From Hymenolepis diminuta (lineage: Eukaryota > Platyhelminthes > Cestoda > Cyclophyllidea > Hymenolepididae), in NCBI GenBank assembly GCA_900708905.1, contig CAADRB010000003.1:207115-271114 (forward strand): 64,000 nt of DNA. Reading direction: 5' to 3'. Positions 13,401 to 26,900 of the stretch are shown piece by piece. Numbering within the stretch: position 1 is the first letter of the stretch; each line of letters begins with the position of its first letter. Below the pieces are notes generated by a model that saw only the letters and a program-made list of their open reading frames with translations, made no database searches and was not told where the DNA came from. A program made the translations under genes and the position numbers.

Positions 13401-16400
13401 GGAAAGGTGGCTGAATGACTGTAAGTGCAAGCTTTCTTTCGCCTCGCGTCCTTGAATCGCTAATGCTGCATATTTGCTTTGGAATGTGAGATTTATAATC
13501 CATCCGCTATTTGCTCGCTTGTGCCTAAGAAAACGCCGATTTGCAGTTACGGAAACGACTTAAAAATCAACAATTTTTTCTACTTCAGCTATGAAGAGCA
13601 CATTCACCCCGAAATACCTCTCCAACTGTGGATCATACCGCAATTACTGATTTATCGATGTTATGCATCCTCCTCGGCCATATTCATCCTCGAAGTAATA
13701 ATACCTGGACTTTTTATTTCGTGCCCGAGGAAGATGGAACTAATTTGTGTTTTGTTGTTTCCCTTGTAGCTTGGCGAGACTGATTTCAGTAATATGCTGA
13801 AGATCTTTCGTTATTTCGGACAATTTCGCCCAAATTTCCCAAGAATCCATTAGTTCTTCTTATTATTTAACAGATTTACTTATTCCTATAACCTTTAGAG
13901 TATATGAGATTGTACTGCGATCATTAAAACTGTGAATTTGATAAAGCGACTTGTTGTTTTCTTAATTTCTAGATGGTGTGAAGAATACCAGGCTTGGGTA
14001 TAATAAGGTTTAGTAAGACTGCACTGTGTCTCTCATTCTTCACGAGCTAAGTACTCTGCAATCATGAAGATGGAAGTAATGCAAACACTCAACTTTCAAA
14101 ATTGTATAGTTTGAGATGCACACTCCCTTCTGCTATTAAACAAAGGGAAATGATTAGCACGTTTCCACATTTTAAGCGGATCACAAAAGAGCCTGGCACA
14201 CTTAGACCCTCATTCCAGAGTCCCTATATCACCATTCCCCTATGTCATAGGTAAGTAGGCAGGAGAGCAACTAAGTGGATTCACTTAGTAAGACGCAATG
14301 GAAAAAGCGTCTGTGTGCTGGAGGTTATTTATAGCGAAATTATGGAGAACCGGTTAACCAGTGGATCAGCCCAATATGAGGGATAGAATAAAGGGCGAAC
14401 AATGAGAGTGTGTTTGCTAATTGAAGTGGCCGCCTTCAATTGAAGAGATCAGCCACAATTCAATATCACGTAGCATTTGGGAAGAAGCCAAAGAGTCAAG
14501 TTTTGACTTATCTTCAGTTAATCGTTAACTCATTAATTTTAAAATCCTTTTACAATAAATGAAGTTAAAAATATATTTTCTGATCAACGAAGGATGAAGA
14601 AAATAAATGATTTGAATCAGGTAATATAATATCTTTAGTTGAAAGAAGGCAATGGGAATGCTTTTTGCGGGAATTTGATGCAGGTGGAGAGGTGAAAATA
14701 ATGGAGGACATTGCATCATCGGTGGCGTATTGGTCACTATACTCGTCTGTCATGGTGGAGGTCACGGTTGGAGGCCATCATCGCACACATCCAGTGAGCA
14801 GGGTGGCCAATCACACTAGTTAAGTCTGGCTAACGTGGAGGGTGGTAGAATTGGGAACTCTCACCATGAAGGCTCTATGATGCAACTCTACCCAAGGTGG
14901 GCTCTGGAGAACGCTTTTCTAAATGGGCATCGCAATTATAACGGCCATTAGAATTATCAATAGTCGGTGTTTTTGTTCTCCGTGTATATGAACTGACAGG
15001 TGACATTTGAACTATTTATAGATACCTCGTAATTTTTGCAAAATTGCCTTCTTAAAACTGAGTGTAGCGCTAAACCTAAGTGGAGTCAGTTATACATCCT
15101 GACTGGGTTAAGCCTAGACGTATTTCCTTTCGAATCCCTTGATCTTAAGTGTTAACGAGATACAATAGTTCTGTGCGGAATCGGAGGATGGGAAATAGAG
15201 TTGGAGTAGTGGTGTATTGGATGATAGATGAGGAGTGAAGAGGAGGGATGGGCGAGGGATAGTTGAAAAGAAGGACTGGCGGACATATCATAATGTCGTG
15301 CGAGAGTCGGAAATTGTGAGAGTGAAATAGAAATTCAACTGGTTTGACACATTTCGTGCGTCACACAGTCAACTGTTGGTCAGTCATAAACAGAAGTCGG
15401 GTTAGTGAGATCTGGGGTGACAATAAACCTCAAGGTAGCTGAAGGTCGTCACTGTGTGTGTACTCTTGATAATGATACCTAAGTATTGCCACCAATCTCT
15501 ATAGTAAACTTTAGCGGAAGGAATTGTTCATTGTTCGTTTTATGTGATGTGTGCATTATATTGTATTTCAAATGACTTTCTGAAAAGAGACTGCCAATCA
15601 AATGAGCAAATAAATGAAGAAGAGGGAGAGGGTCTGGTCTTTATTGAAATCTGTCACCAACCGGTGCATATTACAACAGTTAATTGTTGATGAGTGTATT
15701 GATACTGGGGAGTGTAACTGTATAAGATGATTGAGAAGAATTCCCTCTTTAATAAATGAGATTAAACAGTGATGCTTTTTTTTAAATAAGCAGTGAATAT
15801 AGAAAGAAGTCACAAAACACGAGGTTTTAATGAGAAATTGGAAGTGAAATAAAATGACAACACAACCGTTTATTTAAAAACATGGTACATGTGATTCCGT
15901 GCGGCATTATTCGGGGAAAGTGTAGGAGGATTTGATTCATGTGGTTCAGGCCCATACATATCTACTACTCAGTTCAAAGGAATGTATGTTTTTGTTTATT
16001 TTAAAGAGCCTCCGAAGAGATTCACTCTGAATCGACGTTGAGGATGAGACATAAATCACTCGAATATCCATAATAGATGTGGTGAAATGGCCTCCATGAC
16101 GGTTTCTGATGGTATATGCATCAGTCTAGGCAGATATTTCCGAAGTAGCATCCCTCGCCTTTACTCTCAAAGCAGTGGCTTTGAGGTTTCACAGTGTGTT
16201 GATAAATCGGTGTATCTTAGACCACGCAACATTCTGGAGATCTGTTTAGAGAGTAACTGTCCAGTCATCCCACATTCTGCAATGTATCGAGTGGAATTAA
16301 GCTTAAAACGGAAAATCACAGAGCACCGTCGTGTAGGGAAGTTGGTTATTAATGGCATCTAAATCACAGATAAGGCCAATGGAAATCACAAAGGACGTAT

Positions 16401-19400
16401 AAAGCATCACTTAATTGAATTGGTTACAGAAACGCTAATAGACATGAAAACGTGCTTCTTAAACACACAAATGGATGATGTGGAAAATGAACAAGCCAAT
16501 TTTTCAAACAGTTTTATTTACAAGAACGTGACAAAATGGACAGTCTGTTAATAGATAAGTTCAAAGTTTAAAAGTTTGAAAACATAAAAGTTAAAATATT
16601 AAAATTTCTTAATAGTTTTAGTGATTGAGCCGACTTCATCTTTCCTTGTCGACTTTTACTTAGACGTAACANCTCACAAAGCGGAAGAGACAAGAGTTTA
16701 CTCAAAGTGAGCTGTGACAAATAAATCAATAAATCAATTCCACTTACTTGTCACGAATCAAACGGTGCAACATCCACAACACCAGACCTGAACTTTGTCA
16801 ATATATTCTGATTCACTTTTAATGCCAACATATGCAAACAGCTTATCACTTTGAGACAAAGAATTTTGAACTTGACAATGCAATCTACCTCCTTGTCAAT
16901 TTAATCTAATTTAATTGAGATGTTTCTGGGGTCTTCAAATGTCTCCTCTTAATTTCTGTCGCTTTCTTTTAGGGTACGAAGGTAGGGAGGAAGGAAGACC
17001 TCTAAGTGCGTCACATTTTAATTTCAAACATTGTGCTGCGTTTATTTGTAATCTACCTTATTTAAATAAACTTCGTTAGCTCCTCCTCCTATGCATGTAA
17101 CTTATGCCTCTTCTCGTGCAAGGATCGGTAAGTCTACACAAAACAATCCTTCTTTCCCTCTCCACCACTCCCCCCTCCACCCTCCCCCTTCTCCCACCAC
17201 TATTTTTAATCATTCTGGTGAGTTGAGATGGTGGATTTATTTGAAGTCAGATGCCATGCCCTCAGCACACATGTTCCCTTTCGACATGACATGCTAAGAA
17301 GATGTTCACAACACTTCACTTGGATAAAAGGAAGATATCCTGGAGCCACTCTTATGAGAAAATCGCCCTCTGCCGACTCCTTTGCTCACCACTACGCCAC
17401 AACGCAGCCGACCTTCTCCTGTTTCTAAATGGAGCGACTGGTCACAGATTCCTATCGCTCCTACAAGATCTTACATCCACAATTTGTTTATTCGAAATGG
17501 GACACACTAACTCCAGGGTCCCATCTCCATTCCTCTTTTGTTTGCACCACAATTTACATTGAATGCTTGACAGTTAGAAAAGCCTGCAATTCGAACTGAA
17601 TTCAAGACGATTCCCTGTTGAATTCCCTGTTTGAGAAAGTAGAATATTCATTAGTAATTCGTCAAGAGTTAAGTGAAGATAGTGAAAGGAGAAAGCTTTT
17701 ATCATCCTTCACTTTAGTGACTAAGGAGAAATATCGAGATAAAAGGACCCAAATATGTTGGAAGTTGTGTTCTAATTTCTCAACTTCCATATGGTTGTTT
17801 CAATTCGTTCACATATAATTACGTATACACATATACACGTGCATACATATCAGTGGCATTTCCCATTCTCAGTTCTTCCCCAAGGCTCTAAAATGTCCTC
17901 TTTTTAGTAAACCGAACAAAATCAATGTGGATTGATGCGAAAACTGGAAGAGGTGGGTTTTGTGCCTCCTTAACCAAGTCGCAGAACTGCTTACCATCTA
18001 ATAAGTAACCACCCCAAACACTGGCTAAACAACATACCATTTCTAATCGGCACACGAAAGTCTGATCCGACTAACGTGACCCTCAACAGTTGTAGATGGA
18101 TTTGATTTTCTGATTTGATTGTTAACAGTGGAGTGACTTCGAAAGGAGTGAATGGAAATATTTAAGGGGCTGAATGGAGATTGAAATAAAAATAGTACAG
18201 CTCATTCCTAATGCTCTCTGCAACTGTATCAATGTAATGCTACAACTGCATTGCGCAACCAACACTGCCTATGTGAATGAATAAAGTGCTTCTGAGAAGG
18301 TTCTTAATGCTTCAATAGGTTTTTCACTTGTGAACGACCGGTGTAATATCACGGAGAATGCGATTGTTAAATACTTTTCTTACAGTGGGAGAAAAGACCA
18401 TTCGATTTGAAAAATCGCCTTCAGGTGCGTTAAATTGCTATTAAATTGATATACATGGATTAGAGGGTAGGCCGGAAGGCCTCTCTTGAATAATAGCTCC
18501 TTCGTGGAACACGGGTTAGTTTTCCACACCAGTCTTCCTTTAATGCTTGAGTGGAGTTTTCGGCACAAAACCCATGTAATTCTCGGTGCGTTAACATGTG
18601 AAACCGTTGGCTGTAATCTCCACCCAACTCTTTTTCTCAATGTGCCGAGATTCCCCTCCTTAATTCGATTAATTGTCACTGTTGGAGAGAAAGTCTCTGC
18701 CTTTCGTTGCATACTATGTGAAATAAATTGCTTTTTTGTTGTTTAGAGGATAATTCACCACGACAGATGCCGAGATATTCTCGAAGTAAGTTCGTGGGAA
18801 TCTAACTATTAAAATCGCGAATTCACTCGCTCTCGATTGGGTACTCAGTAGATTTCATCGTTTTGGTTAGCAATGTATTGACACATGCTGTTCTGAACAG
18901 ACCGAGCTGCGTCATCAATTTTCGATAATAGATAATAGAATGCCTTTCCAGATGTGGTGAAAGCAATTTCATTTCTCATTAGGCTTAATCTTCGAAATCT
19001 ATCAAAAGCTCTTGTATTGCACACCTAACTTTGTGAAAAGTGAGTAAAATGTTGCGGACGCAGAAGCACTTAAGAATTTCAACCAATTCATTCTGTTTAG
19101 TGGATAGGTGGTGAGATTCGTAAAACCAATTCGTAGTTTTGCCATAAAAGATGAGATTAATTTTTCTAGGTCCTACGAAGAACAGATCTTCAAGTCCACG
19201 TCATCGAGTGCCACCTCCTATTCGACGACAATCTCCTACTCGTCATATTTGTAAGATAATGCTCCTTGAACTTTCATCGTATTCTGTGCTCATCAACCAT
19301 AGTATGGACTATCTCCTTCTGATTGATGTTCTCCAACTATTAGCTGTCCATTAATACCTATCTCTATATCTAACACCGTGTATGCATAATTTTTCTTCCT

Positions 19401-20468
19401 TAGATTATAAGTACGACACTTCGTCAAGGGCTATATCTCCCCATCGCCTTCTACCCCTGAGTGCGTCAACAGAATATATTTCATTTATATTCCGTGAAGT
19501 TTTTGCCTAACTCGTATTGAAATGAACTGTTGTATGAAAGTTGGTACTTGAGTGAAGTGGCAAGGTCAGCTAAATTTGTAATTTGAAAGTCTTTCCCCTG
19601 GGCATGGAACTAAATCGAAATGAATGGTGATTGGGTTGTGGAGAGAGTGATGATCCGTAGGATATCAATGAGATTTGCCAATGGGATGAGTGGTAGGGAC
19701 ACACAGATAGATGACAGCACTTGTTTGGCCACTGAACAATGTCAGTCATTCTGGCGTATCATCGCCCTGGAACAAATGCCGGAATATTCAGTGGTCATGG
19801 GTTCGATGTGCATCAGCCCACATATATCGAGTGACATAATCACATCAATGAAGAGGAGGGTGACACACATCGAGTTTCTGTTTAGTGGAGATCCGGAAAC
19901 TTTTCCCGTTGAAGTAAATTGCCATGTAAAGTACCCACCAATAGCAACTTAGGTGAACAAATGTGTATTTTCATTGAAGTGGACGCTGAGAAGTTTGTAT
20001 GCCGCCTTCGTGAAGTGTTTCCCCTCCTAATCGGAGTACCTTACTTTTAGATATCCATTGCCCCTGTCTATTAAAATACATGAGTCAAAAAGGTAATGAG
20101 CAGTGCGGTTTCTATTGGTAAAGTACATCCATTCATCATCCGTCGCCTGTGCTCATTTGAAAGGAAACTCGCTTTTTAATTAAAACTCAAACCAATATTA
20201 TCACCATATGCTCACTGTCATTTTCATTTCATTTCACTATTATTCAAATCTTTGTTTCTTTTCATCTACTCTCTTCATTCTTTGGTCATTATCGATTTGG
20301 GTTATTTGTTGTACTTGTGGGTGTTTGTCTGCAATTTCTCCTATTCTCAAAACAAGGCGTTGTTAATTTACAGATGTCGTTTCTTCTGCCTCTACTCCAA
20401 GTTCAGCCTACTTCCAATCTGGTGATTCCTGTACAATTATTTATTTATTCATCTACTTAGTTATTTAA
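7458..20468 (+). CDS. Micro-exon gene, basic Ser/Arg/Pro-rich protein of unknown function
   Basis: I do not recognise this protein. Fourteen small candidate exons on one strand join into one open frame: 7,458-7,536, 9,152-9,187, 11,305-11,346, 11,774-11,815, 13,370-13,420, 13,589-13,627, 13,973-13,997, 14,219-14,250, 16,007-16,036, 17,080-17,127, 18,747-18,785, 19,170-19,250, 19,404-19,460 and 20,374 onward. Almost all are 30-81 nt and symmetric with phase-1 borders. The 25- and 32-nt pair restores the frame together (1 to 2, 2 to 1). The start is ATG at 7,458 (MFSSGTYRPNKEHY). Later parts include VRQMVSRRSRA, GRLDDNLERWLND, FTPKYLSN, DNSPRQMPRYSR and NRSSSPRHRVPPP. About 220 residues are visible, basic and low in complexity, with no signal peptide. 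The last exon either ends at a stop at 20,466-20,468 or splices at 20,421 or 20,430. The donors of 13,589-13,627 and 16,007-16,036 are weak. The last five exons lie in the right inverted arm, beyond the ambiguous base at 16,672. Confidence 0.6.
8116..8141 (+). other. Possible optional 26-nt exon that would break the frame
   Basis: A good acceptor (TATTACAG) and a strong donor (GTGAGT) bracket 26 nt between exons 1 and 2 of the micro-exon gene. Including it shifts the next exons to phase 0. They then read KFVRWFHDAVEQ and LNVNFAPTRLTLTT before a TAA at 11,810-11,812 in the fourth exon. It could therefore be a poison exon, or simply a chance pair of splice signals. Confidence 0.3.
10454..10484. 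repeat. 7-bp tandem repeat GTGACTA
   Basis: About four copies of GTGACTA in a row are followed by a broken copy. It lies in an intron of the micro-exon gene. Confidence 0.85.
10798..10838. repeat. (TGG)n microsatellite
   Basis: About 13 perfect TGG units. It gives poly-Trp on one strand and poly-Thr or poly-His on the other, which are artefacts of translating the repeat and not evidence of a gene. Confidence 0.95.
11504..11538. repeat. (GT)n microsatellite
   Basis: About 17 GT dinucleotides with one TA interruption, in an intron of the micro-exon gene. Confidence 0.95.
14715..14785 (+). repeat. tRNA-derived short repeat (SINE-like)
   Basis: TGGCGTATTGG resembles a tRNA A-box. About 40 bases later GGTTGGAGGCC matches the B-box consensus GGTTCGANNCC at all but one fixed position. 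The intervening sequence shares blocks (TCGTCTG and a CATGG-like block) with the segment at 47,955-48,032 on the other strand, which suggests one repeat family. I do not see a full cloverleaf or a poly(A) tail. Confidence 0.4.
16672..16672. other. Ambiguous base at the edge of the right inverted arm
   Basis: A single n is followed immediately by the first base of the right arm. Its position exactly at the repeat border suggests a contig join or collapsed disagreement there. Confidence 0.95.
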
Positions 20469-20964
20469 TGCAATGCTCTTACCTGATAAACTCAATCAAC
20501 ATAAAGACTATATGTGAACTTCTTAACATATTTATAAATTTCCGTGTTGGTATTAAAGTCGGCACTCCCATTCATTCTCGAAGGAAAATAATATAAAACA
20601 AATGACCAGCTGAATAGGGCAATTACATTAAATGATACTTTATAATAATGAGAAGAAGGGGTTTTTTAAAGTATCATCCAAAAGTGAAAGCATCAAGAGC
20701 TTTTAATGATTAAAGGAGTAGTGTACAGAAGTGGACAGAAGGAGTAGTACAAACTGTTCAAACGGGAAGTGGATGAAGGTGAAAAGTGGTGACAGTTCAG
20801 AGTATCAGGTGAATAGGTGTACTCTAACGCTAACATTGTTCTCATTTTTGCAAAGGAGAATGTGAGCAAAATAATAAGATTAGTCTATGAAAGCATTGTC
20901 TCGGCATATTAATTATATTGGCATAAGAGAATATCGAGTTTGCGGTGATTACTTCGCCAGTGAC
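16673..20964. repeat. Right arm of the 4.3-kb inverted repeat
   Basis: This is the reverse complement of 1-4,292 with constant coordinate sum 20,965. The outer edge at 20,964 corresponds to the first base of the window, so the true outer limit is set by the window and may not be natural. It carries the last five exons of the micro-exon gene in the sense that continues the plus-strand reading frame. This arm is therefore more likely to be the native location than the left one. Confidence 0.95.
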
Positions 20965-23900
20965 GTCGACGCAGAGAATTTCCTTTATTGTATGGCTATT
21001 AATCTTATTTATTGTTCGAGATGATAATTCTATAGTTTATTCTAGCCACATAATAAAATCTTTTTAGGACGCGGTGACTTGACTATCATCGACTTCCCAC
21101 AGGTTTCATGCATATCTCACTTTCCTCCCTAAAGATTTGAAGGCGTCATTATAACAAAAATTCTGACCAAAATGTTCTCTCTCATGGTTTCTGGATATTG
21201 TGTGCGTCGTTTCCAAACTGTTACTGATTCAATATCCAAATTTTGTTTAACTTTCTCCTCGAATATCTGCCTTTGGATTTATTTATCCAAATCTTCTCCT
21301 GGAGTTTAAAAATTGGTGGTAGATCCTACTCTTTTTTAACTGCAATAGTGCAGTTAGTTAATATAATCTAACCTTTAAATATCAAATAAGATAAGTGTAG
21401 CCTATTTACGAAGTTTATTTATCCCCACCATTGCGAACAATTTATTCAGTCAGAGAAGGAAAAAAGAAAAGTCCAAATTAAATTCCCAACTCGAGTTTAC
21501 AAAATCCTTCTCAGCTGCAATCAGAGTAAAAAGGACTTCGCTTCCATTTCAGCAGGGAAATGCTTCTCATTTTTTCATTTCTGTAATACTTTTTACCTAT
21601 CGACCTTGAAGCGATGTTTAAATAAGACGATTCCCAGATTTTCTGTGCTAACGTGTGTATATAAAAGATGTCTCTCTAAATGCCTTGTCTTCTTCCTGAG
21701 GTCCAGAGGAGATGAAGTAAAGTAATTAAATTGAGGGTTTACGGTCACGACAATTTACGAAATTTCTGATGTAATTAAATACCATATATTTACAAAGGGG
21801 GCATATATTATATAATGTACTTGCGGACAAATGGAACCCTACCCATTACTATGAGGATATAATTCTGGGAAATGATGTAGATATTTGACCAAAGGATTTG
21901 GATTTTTAACCTTCCATAACTCACCTTAGAAGAATGTATGCTGTTGCTTTTCCTAAAGATCCACTGAAAGAGCTCGTACTGTATCGAGTATCATCTTTGA
22001 GGATGAAATTCTGACGTGATTTTCTTGTTGATAGTTGCGCCTAAGAAACTGTGATCCCGTCGCTAGTACAAAGGCATTACTTTCTTCTCTACAAACATTC
22101 GCATGTAGTGGCAGTCTCACACTTCACTGTTTCCGCTCGAGCTCCCTTAAGATATATGCTTTGAGAGACGAGGTTTAGTTGTGACACTCCGGTCAAACCA
22201 CAGACTGACTTGATTAATTATCTATGACATTACTTTGGCTCTCTTTCTAGTTTTACTTGGCACCTGACGATTCAAACCAGTTTTAGGGGAGGAGAACTAC
22301 GTTGACATGTAATAGCAGCTCAAAGTAGAAGCTATCTTTGTTTAACCTTAGATTTCCCAGAGGAACATTCTTAGCTATTTATTCACACATCATGTTTCTA
22401 TTCGAGACTTACCCTAAGATTATACTTCTCAGAATATATTATGTCTGTTGTTATTTGACACGCCTAGTACCATTGCATTTATGTTAAAATGATGATTGCG
22501 GGCATTGCAAAATGAGATTGAATGGTCGGACGGAGGTTTCGCGTTCATCCCGATATACTTTGAAAATGCATATGACATATAAATTTCGATATAAACATTT
22601 TTATAAATACACTGGTGATGAAAATTATATATTTCAATAAAACTGCATTTATTAATAAATAGTAATCTAATTAACAGGAATGTAACAGAGAGTTACTAAA
22701 GGAAATAAAATGAAGGCACGATCTTATCGACAGGAAATATTTGCTAGAAAAATTGTATGTAAGTTAATATCAGTAGTTGGATGTTATCAAATTAAAGGAT
22801 CTGCACTTTGCAAATGCTACGTAAAGTAAATTGAACATGCTAAGGGTTTATTTAGACTATACTCAATTCTTTTGAACTCCTCGAACATTCTTAAAATTAG
22901 TTAATTGATGTAAATTAAGGGAGTCATTAATATAATTTTAATAACCGTAAGGAGATTACCTAGAACTTAAAGACAATCATATGTTATGGAATTAATTAAA
23001 AGCCCTTAAGACTTAGAGGAACCGTAGACAGCGTATATTACTTCACCTACATAATCTCTTTATCTCATTTATTGTTTTATGAACAAAAAAAATTGAAAAT
23101 TCAAATTATTTAATTTTATTCTTTGAAGTATCTTAATATTTTAACCGAACGGCAAACTCTTTCTCTCTCTCTCTCTCTCTCTGGGATTATTTTGCAAAAA
23201 TGAGGAGTAAATACCAATAATCAGAACATGGTAAAGATACACTTTTTCTCAAACAATTTTCACAGACCATCGAATATAATTGTTTCTGCATTTGGTATCT
23301 ACTTACTTAAAGTGTTCATAGACGGAAATGTTTTAAATTGCCCTTGATTAAGCGCATTTTTCCATAACTTGGAGTTGTATCTTCCTGTTTGGGAATAAGT
23401 TTTTTTGACTTCCTTTAATATTTAATGAGTGGGAGTAAATGGATTGTGAAGTTAAGAGATTTAGGTCCAAAAGCCTACCATTTCCACAACTCAATTTGTC
23501 TTCAACGCTGCTTTGTCTATTAGGACTTTGTGGTATGACCTATTAGAACAGCTTTATTTGTTTAAAACTCGACTTTAAAGACTCCTGTACCAAATATTTA
23601 TTTAAATAACAAAGGTTTGGATTTGATTATATGTTGTAATCCTGAATTTTATAAACCACTTCACATTCTCCTTGTCAGTTCATGGTGGTTTGTTCAAAAA
23701 AATTCCTTTACATTTAAAACAAACTCTTTCATTTCGCAAAATATATAATTAACAATTTGCACTGGAATACAATTAAAACCGTTACATGTTTTTATCATGG
23801 AATACAATCTGAACACTTAAATAAGCAAAATATTCTAATAGGCGACTGAGCGGGGAATGGTTCAAATTAGAGTAATTAACAAGGTCATGATAGTTAGAGT

Positions 23901-26900
23901 CTTTTACAGCTCTAATTCTGGTAGCAGTAAGTTGCTCAATTTCCTCTAACGGGTATAATTCACGCTGCCAAATTCACATATTTTAAAGCTCAATTTTTAC
24001 TATTTGAACCATGCATATCTTGGTGAGTTCATATCCCTGATTTTCAGACCCTATTGGTCAAATGATTTAATTGAATGTTTGATTTATCAATATCTTCTTA
24101 TAGTCACGAACAGATAGATGGGACTATTGGAGGTATTATAAACATATCAGAATAAACTAAATTTAACTCAGTGTAAATTCATAAAAATTTAGTAAAAAAT
24201 AATTTTAAAGAATTTCTTAGTCTTCCAAGCGTGGATTTCCACAAAGGAATTTTTTCACGTCATTTGTTCCTTTTTTTGTTGTTTTCCTAATGGACAGCTT
24301 TGAGCTCCTCTATAAGTCAAATATGATAAGGAACAGTCTGAAATTATGATTCACAAAAAAACTTACTAAATTTAATAATTAACAAAAATTAATTTTTGTT
24401 GAATAAATTAATTAACTTCATAAATAAAATCAGTTCTAAAAATTTCATTCTTTAGTCCTTATTAAATTCAATTAAGGCCCTACTGCGCATAAGGCATGTG
24501 GTCATTTAATTTGATGCTCTCCACACTTCATGAGTTCAAAAAATACTCTTTCACAACAAAGCCTTCTGTGAGAAATAGTTTCGCCTGGCAATTAGGTAAT
24601 ATCATTTAATCACATGTTAATTTCTTGTATTACTTATAAATGTATTTGAAAATTTATTGAATTAAAATTTACGTCAGATGTGGTAGCCTTAACTCACAGA
24701 TATGTACAGCGATTATTTCTTTTAACCTTTTAATTGCAATTTGTACAGCTGAAGGTACTTTAGCTGAATGGGATCAAATAAAATCTCGATCTTTGTAATG
24801 ACCAAAGCTCATTACGAAAAGTATAAAAAGTTATTCTAGAAGTCATATCTCATGTTAATTAACCTGTACAGTTGACTAATCACACCGGTCGATATGCCCC
24901 GATGAGCATCGATCTCATAAACTTCGACGATGAAGACGTGCACATTGACACGGTTGGCACTATTATTAATCATGACAATAGGGAGAAAAGTGCTGCCATA
25001 TTAAGTAATGAAATAGCATCTGAAATAGCGTGGTAAGGAGAAAGAGGGGGGGGGGGGTTGATTAGGAGTAAATTAAATGTCAAGAATTTATTTTATCCGA
25101 AGTCTGGAAGCATTGGATTGCGCAGTTTCGCACAAGGGGCATGATTCACATTGTAATACACATGATTTGATTCCTGATTTAATTAAAAGGTTGACCATAT
25201 CACTTCGATTAATTAGAACTTTTTTCACCTATGAATAGGTAGGGAAGATATTTTAGGCAGCAGAGCTCTGTCGTGATTCAAGATTAGAACCATCTACTGT
25301 TTCTAAGATGCCCCAGTATCAAGCTGCTAATTCATTGCCACTAAATTGCAAGCTCCATTGTACTCCACAAAGTCAGAAGGTTTGAAAGAGCCGGAATACG
25401 TCTATTCGTGAATGGTATGACAAGGGCTATGGTTTAGGAGTGTAGTTTTGGCAGACAATTAATAAATACAGTAGGAGGTCTCTAGGACAAATCCTGCGCT
25501 CTATATTTAAGGCAAGATATAAAATTCTTATTAAATGGAGAAGTTGCCGAATGTCACATTAGCTTAAATCGAACTCTAATTATCTATAATAGTGTCTGCA
25601 TTCGCTTGGCAAATGAATTATCTTCGAGTGACTGACATTATCTTCAAGTTCCTAGCAGCATAGCCCTAACTTTATAGCAGGATCCGAAAAAGAAATAAAT
25701 TTCAAACACCTTCTCATATGTGCTAATTTTTAGCACTGTTTTTGTAAATGTGAAATGCAATGATATTTCCAGTTCTTATGATTCAAATTTCATATCTATT
25801 CGATACTACTGATTTAAATTAGTAATATATTATTTAATCTTGACGTATAAATGTCTACGAGTACGGATCAGTTATCTAAGACTTTACCGAAAGGCAGACG
25901 ATTTTTAGTCTTTTTAATTTATTATTACCTGCGATATACAATTATTCGAAAATATTTTATTTTACTCTTTTTTCCGCCTATTTTTCATATTTTGTTTGAA
26001 TAAAGATGAAAATTACTTTAATCGCCTTAGACTTAAAGAAAAAATCCCTTTGAGAGCCTAATAACCATATCTTTTCATTTACAAACTTTATTCAAGGAAT
26101 CTGCCCAGGTGCCAACCACCAATTTACTGCATTACCAATTTTATTGGTCAGGCTTTTGCCGAAGAGGCAGGGGAAGAAAGTGAGGCACAAGAATTTTGAT
26201 CCTGGAAAGTAAAGGCTTCTTCGAAAATCACTTAGTAATTTGTGTCTCTTTGCCCATGTCACTTGAGAAATTCAATTTGATGGATGGTTAATTATCATTT
26301 CACTTAAGGGAGAAGTGCATGCGTTTTCATAAACTAACGTTGAAGTTATCTTGTTATCACGTGATTACATATTCCTAATGATAGTTCCTATCAGTTTAAC
26401 ACTTAAAAAAGCTTATATCACCAAATTACACAGGTTTTAAAAATGGATGACGGCATTTAAAGGTGAGATTCGCATTTTTATGCCACCTATATATGCTATA
26501 TTTTTTTATAGCAACAAGCCATATCAAGTTTGCATTTTTTTCAATTCAACCTTGCCTCTCATGGAAGAACTTTATGAATACAGTGAACATTACTAGAGTG
26601 TTATCATCACCTAGGTTTCCTATTTAATATGAACTCGATTATTATCTATTGAATCTTTACTAATAAAAAAACTTACTTATGTCCATTTGCTGCCTTCATG
26701 AAAATTCAAAAATCCGTCCAATTCTCCACTTGGCCAGAGATAAAATTTTGATATATGTAATGCCAAAATTAAGAAATTTCTTGGTTTGACCGGGCTGTAA
26801 TAGCTAAATTTCCACCTTAAGAGTTCTATAAACTAATTAGCCTCACAAAATAGCCTATAAAAACTGGAATTCAATAATAAAACAAGATTACCGTAATGGT

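Noticed and set aside
16087..16362. Open frame of 91 codons on the plus strand
   Set aside because: No similarity and no splice signals. It has an opposing frame of 63 codons on the other strand, typical of chance frames.
17618..17818. Coding-looking segment VIRQELSEDSERRKLL as an extra exon of the micro-exon gene
   Set aside because: The acceptor before it has a poor pyrimidine tract and the donor is weak. The frame can be joined but the evidence is insufficient.
19620..19952. Open frame of 110 codons on the plus strand (and its mirror at 1,013-1,345)
   Set aside because: It lies in an intron of the micro-exon gene, has no convincing splice acceptor and no recognisable similarity. Its presence in both arms is only due to the inverted repeat.
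1..20964. Interpretation of the inverted repeat as the terminal repeats of a giant DNA transposon (Maverick type)
   Set aside because: The spacer shows no polymerase, integrase or capsid-like genes, only small host-gene exons, and the outer edge is cut by the window.
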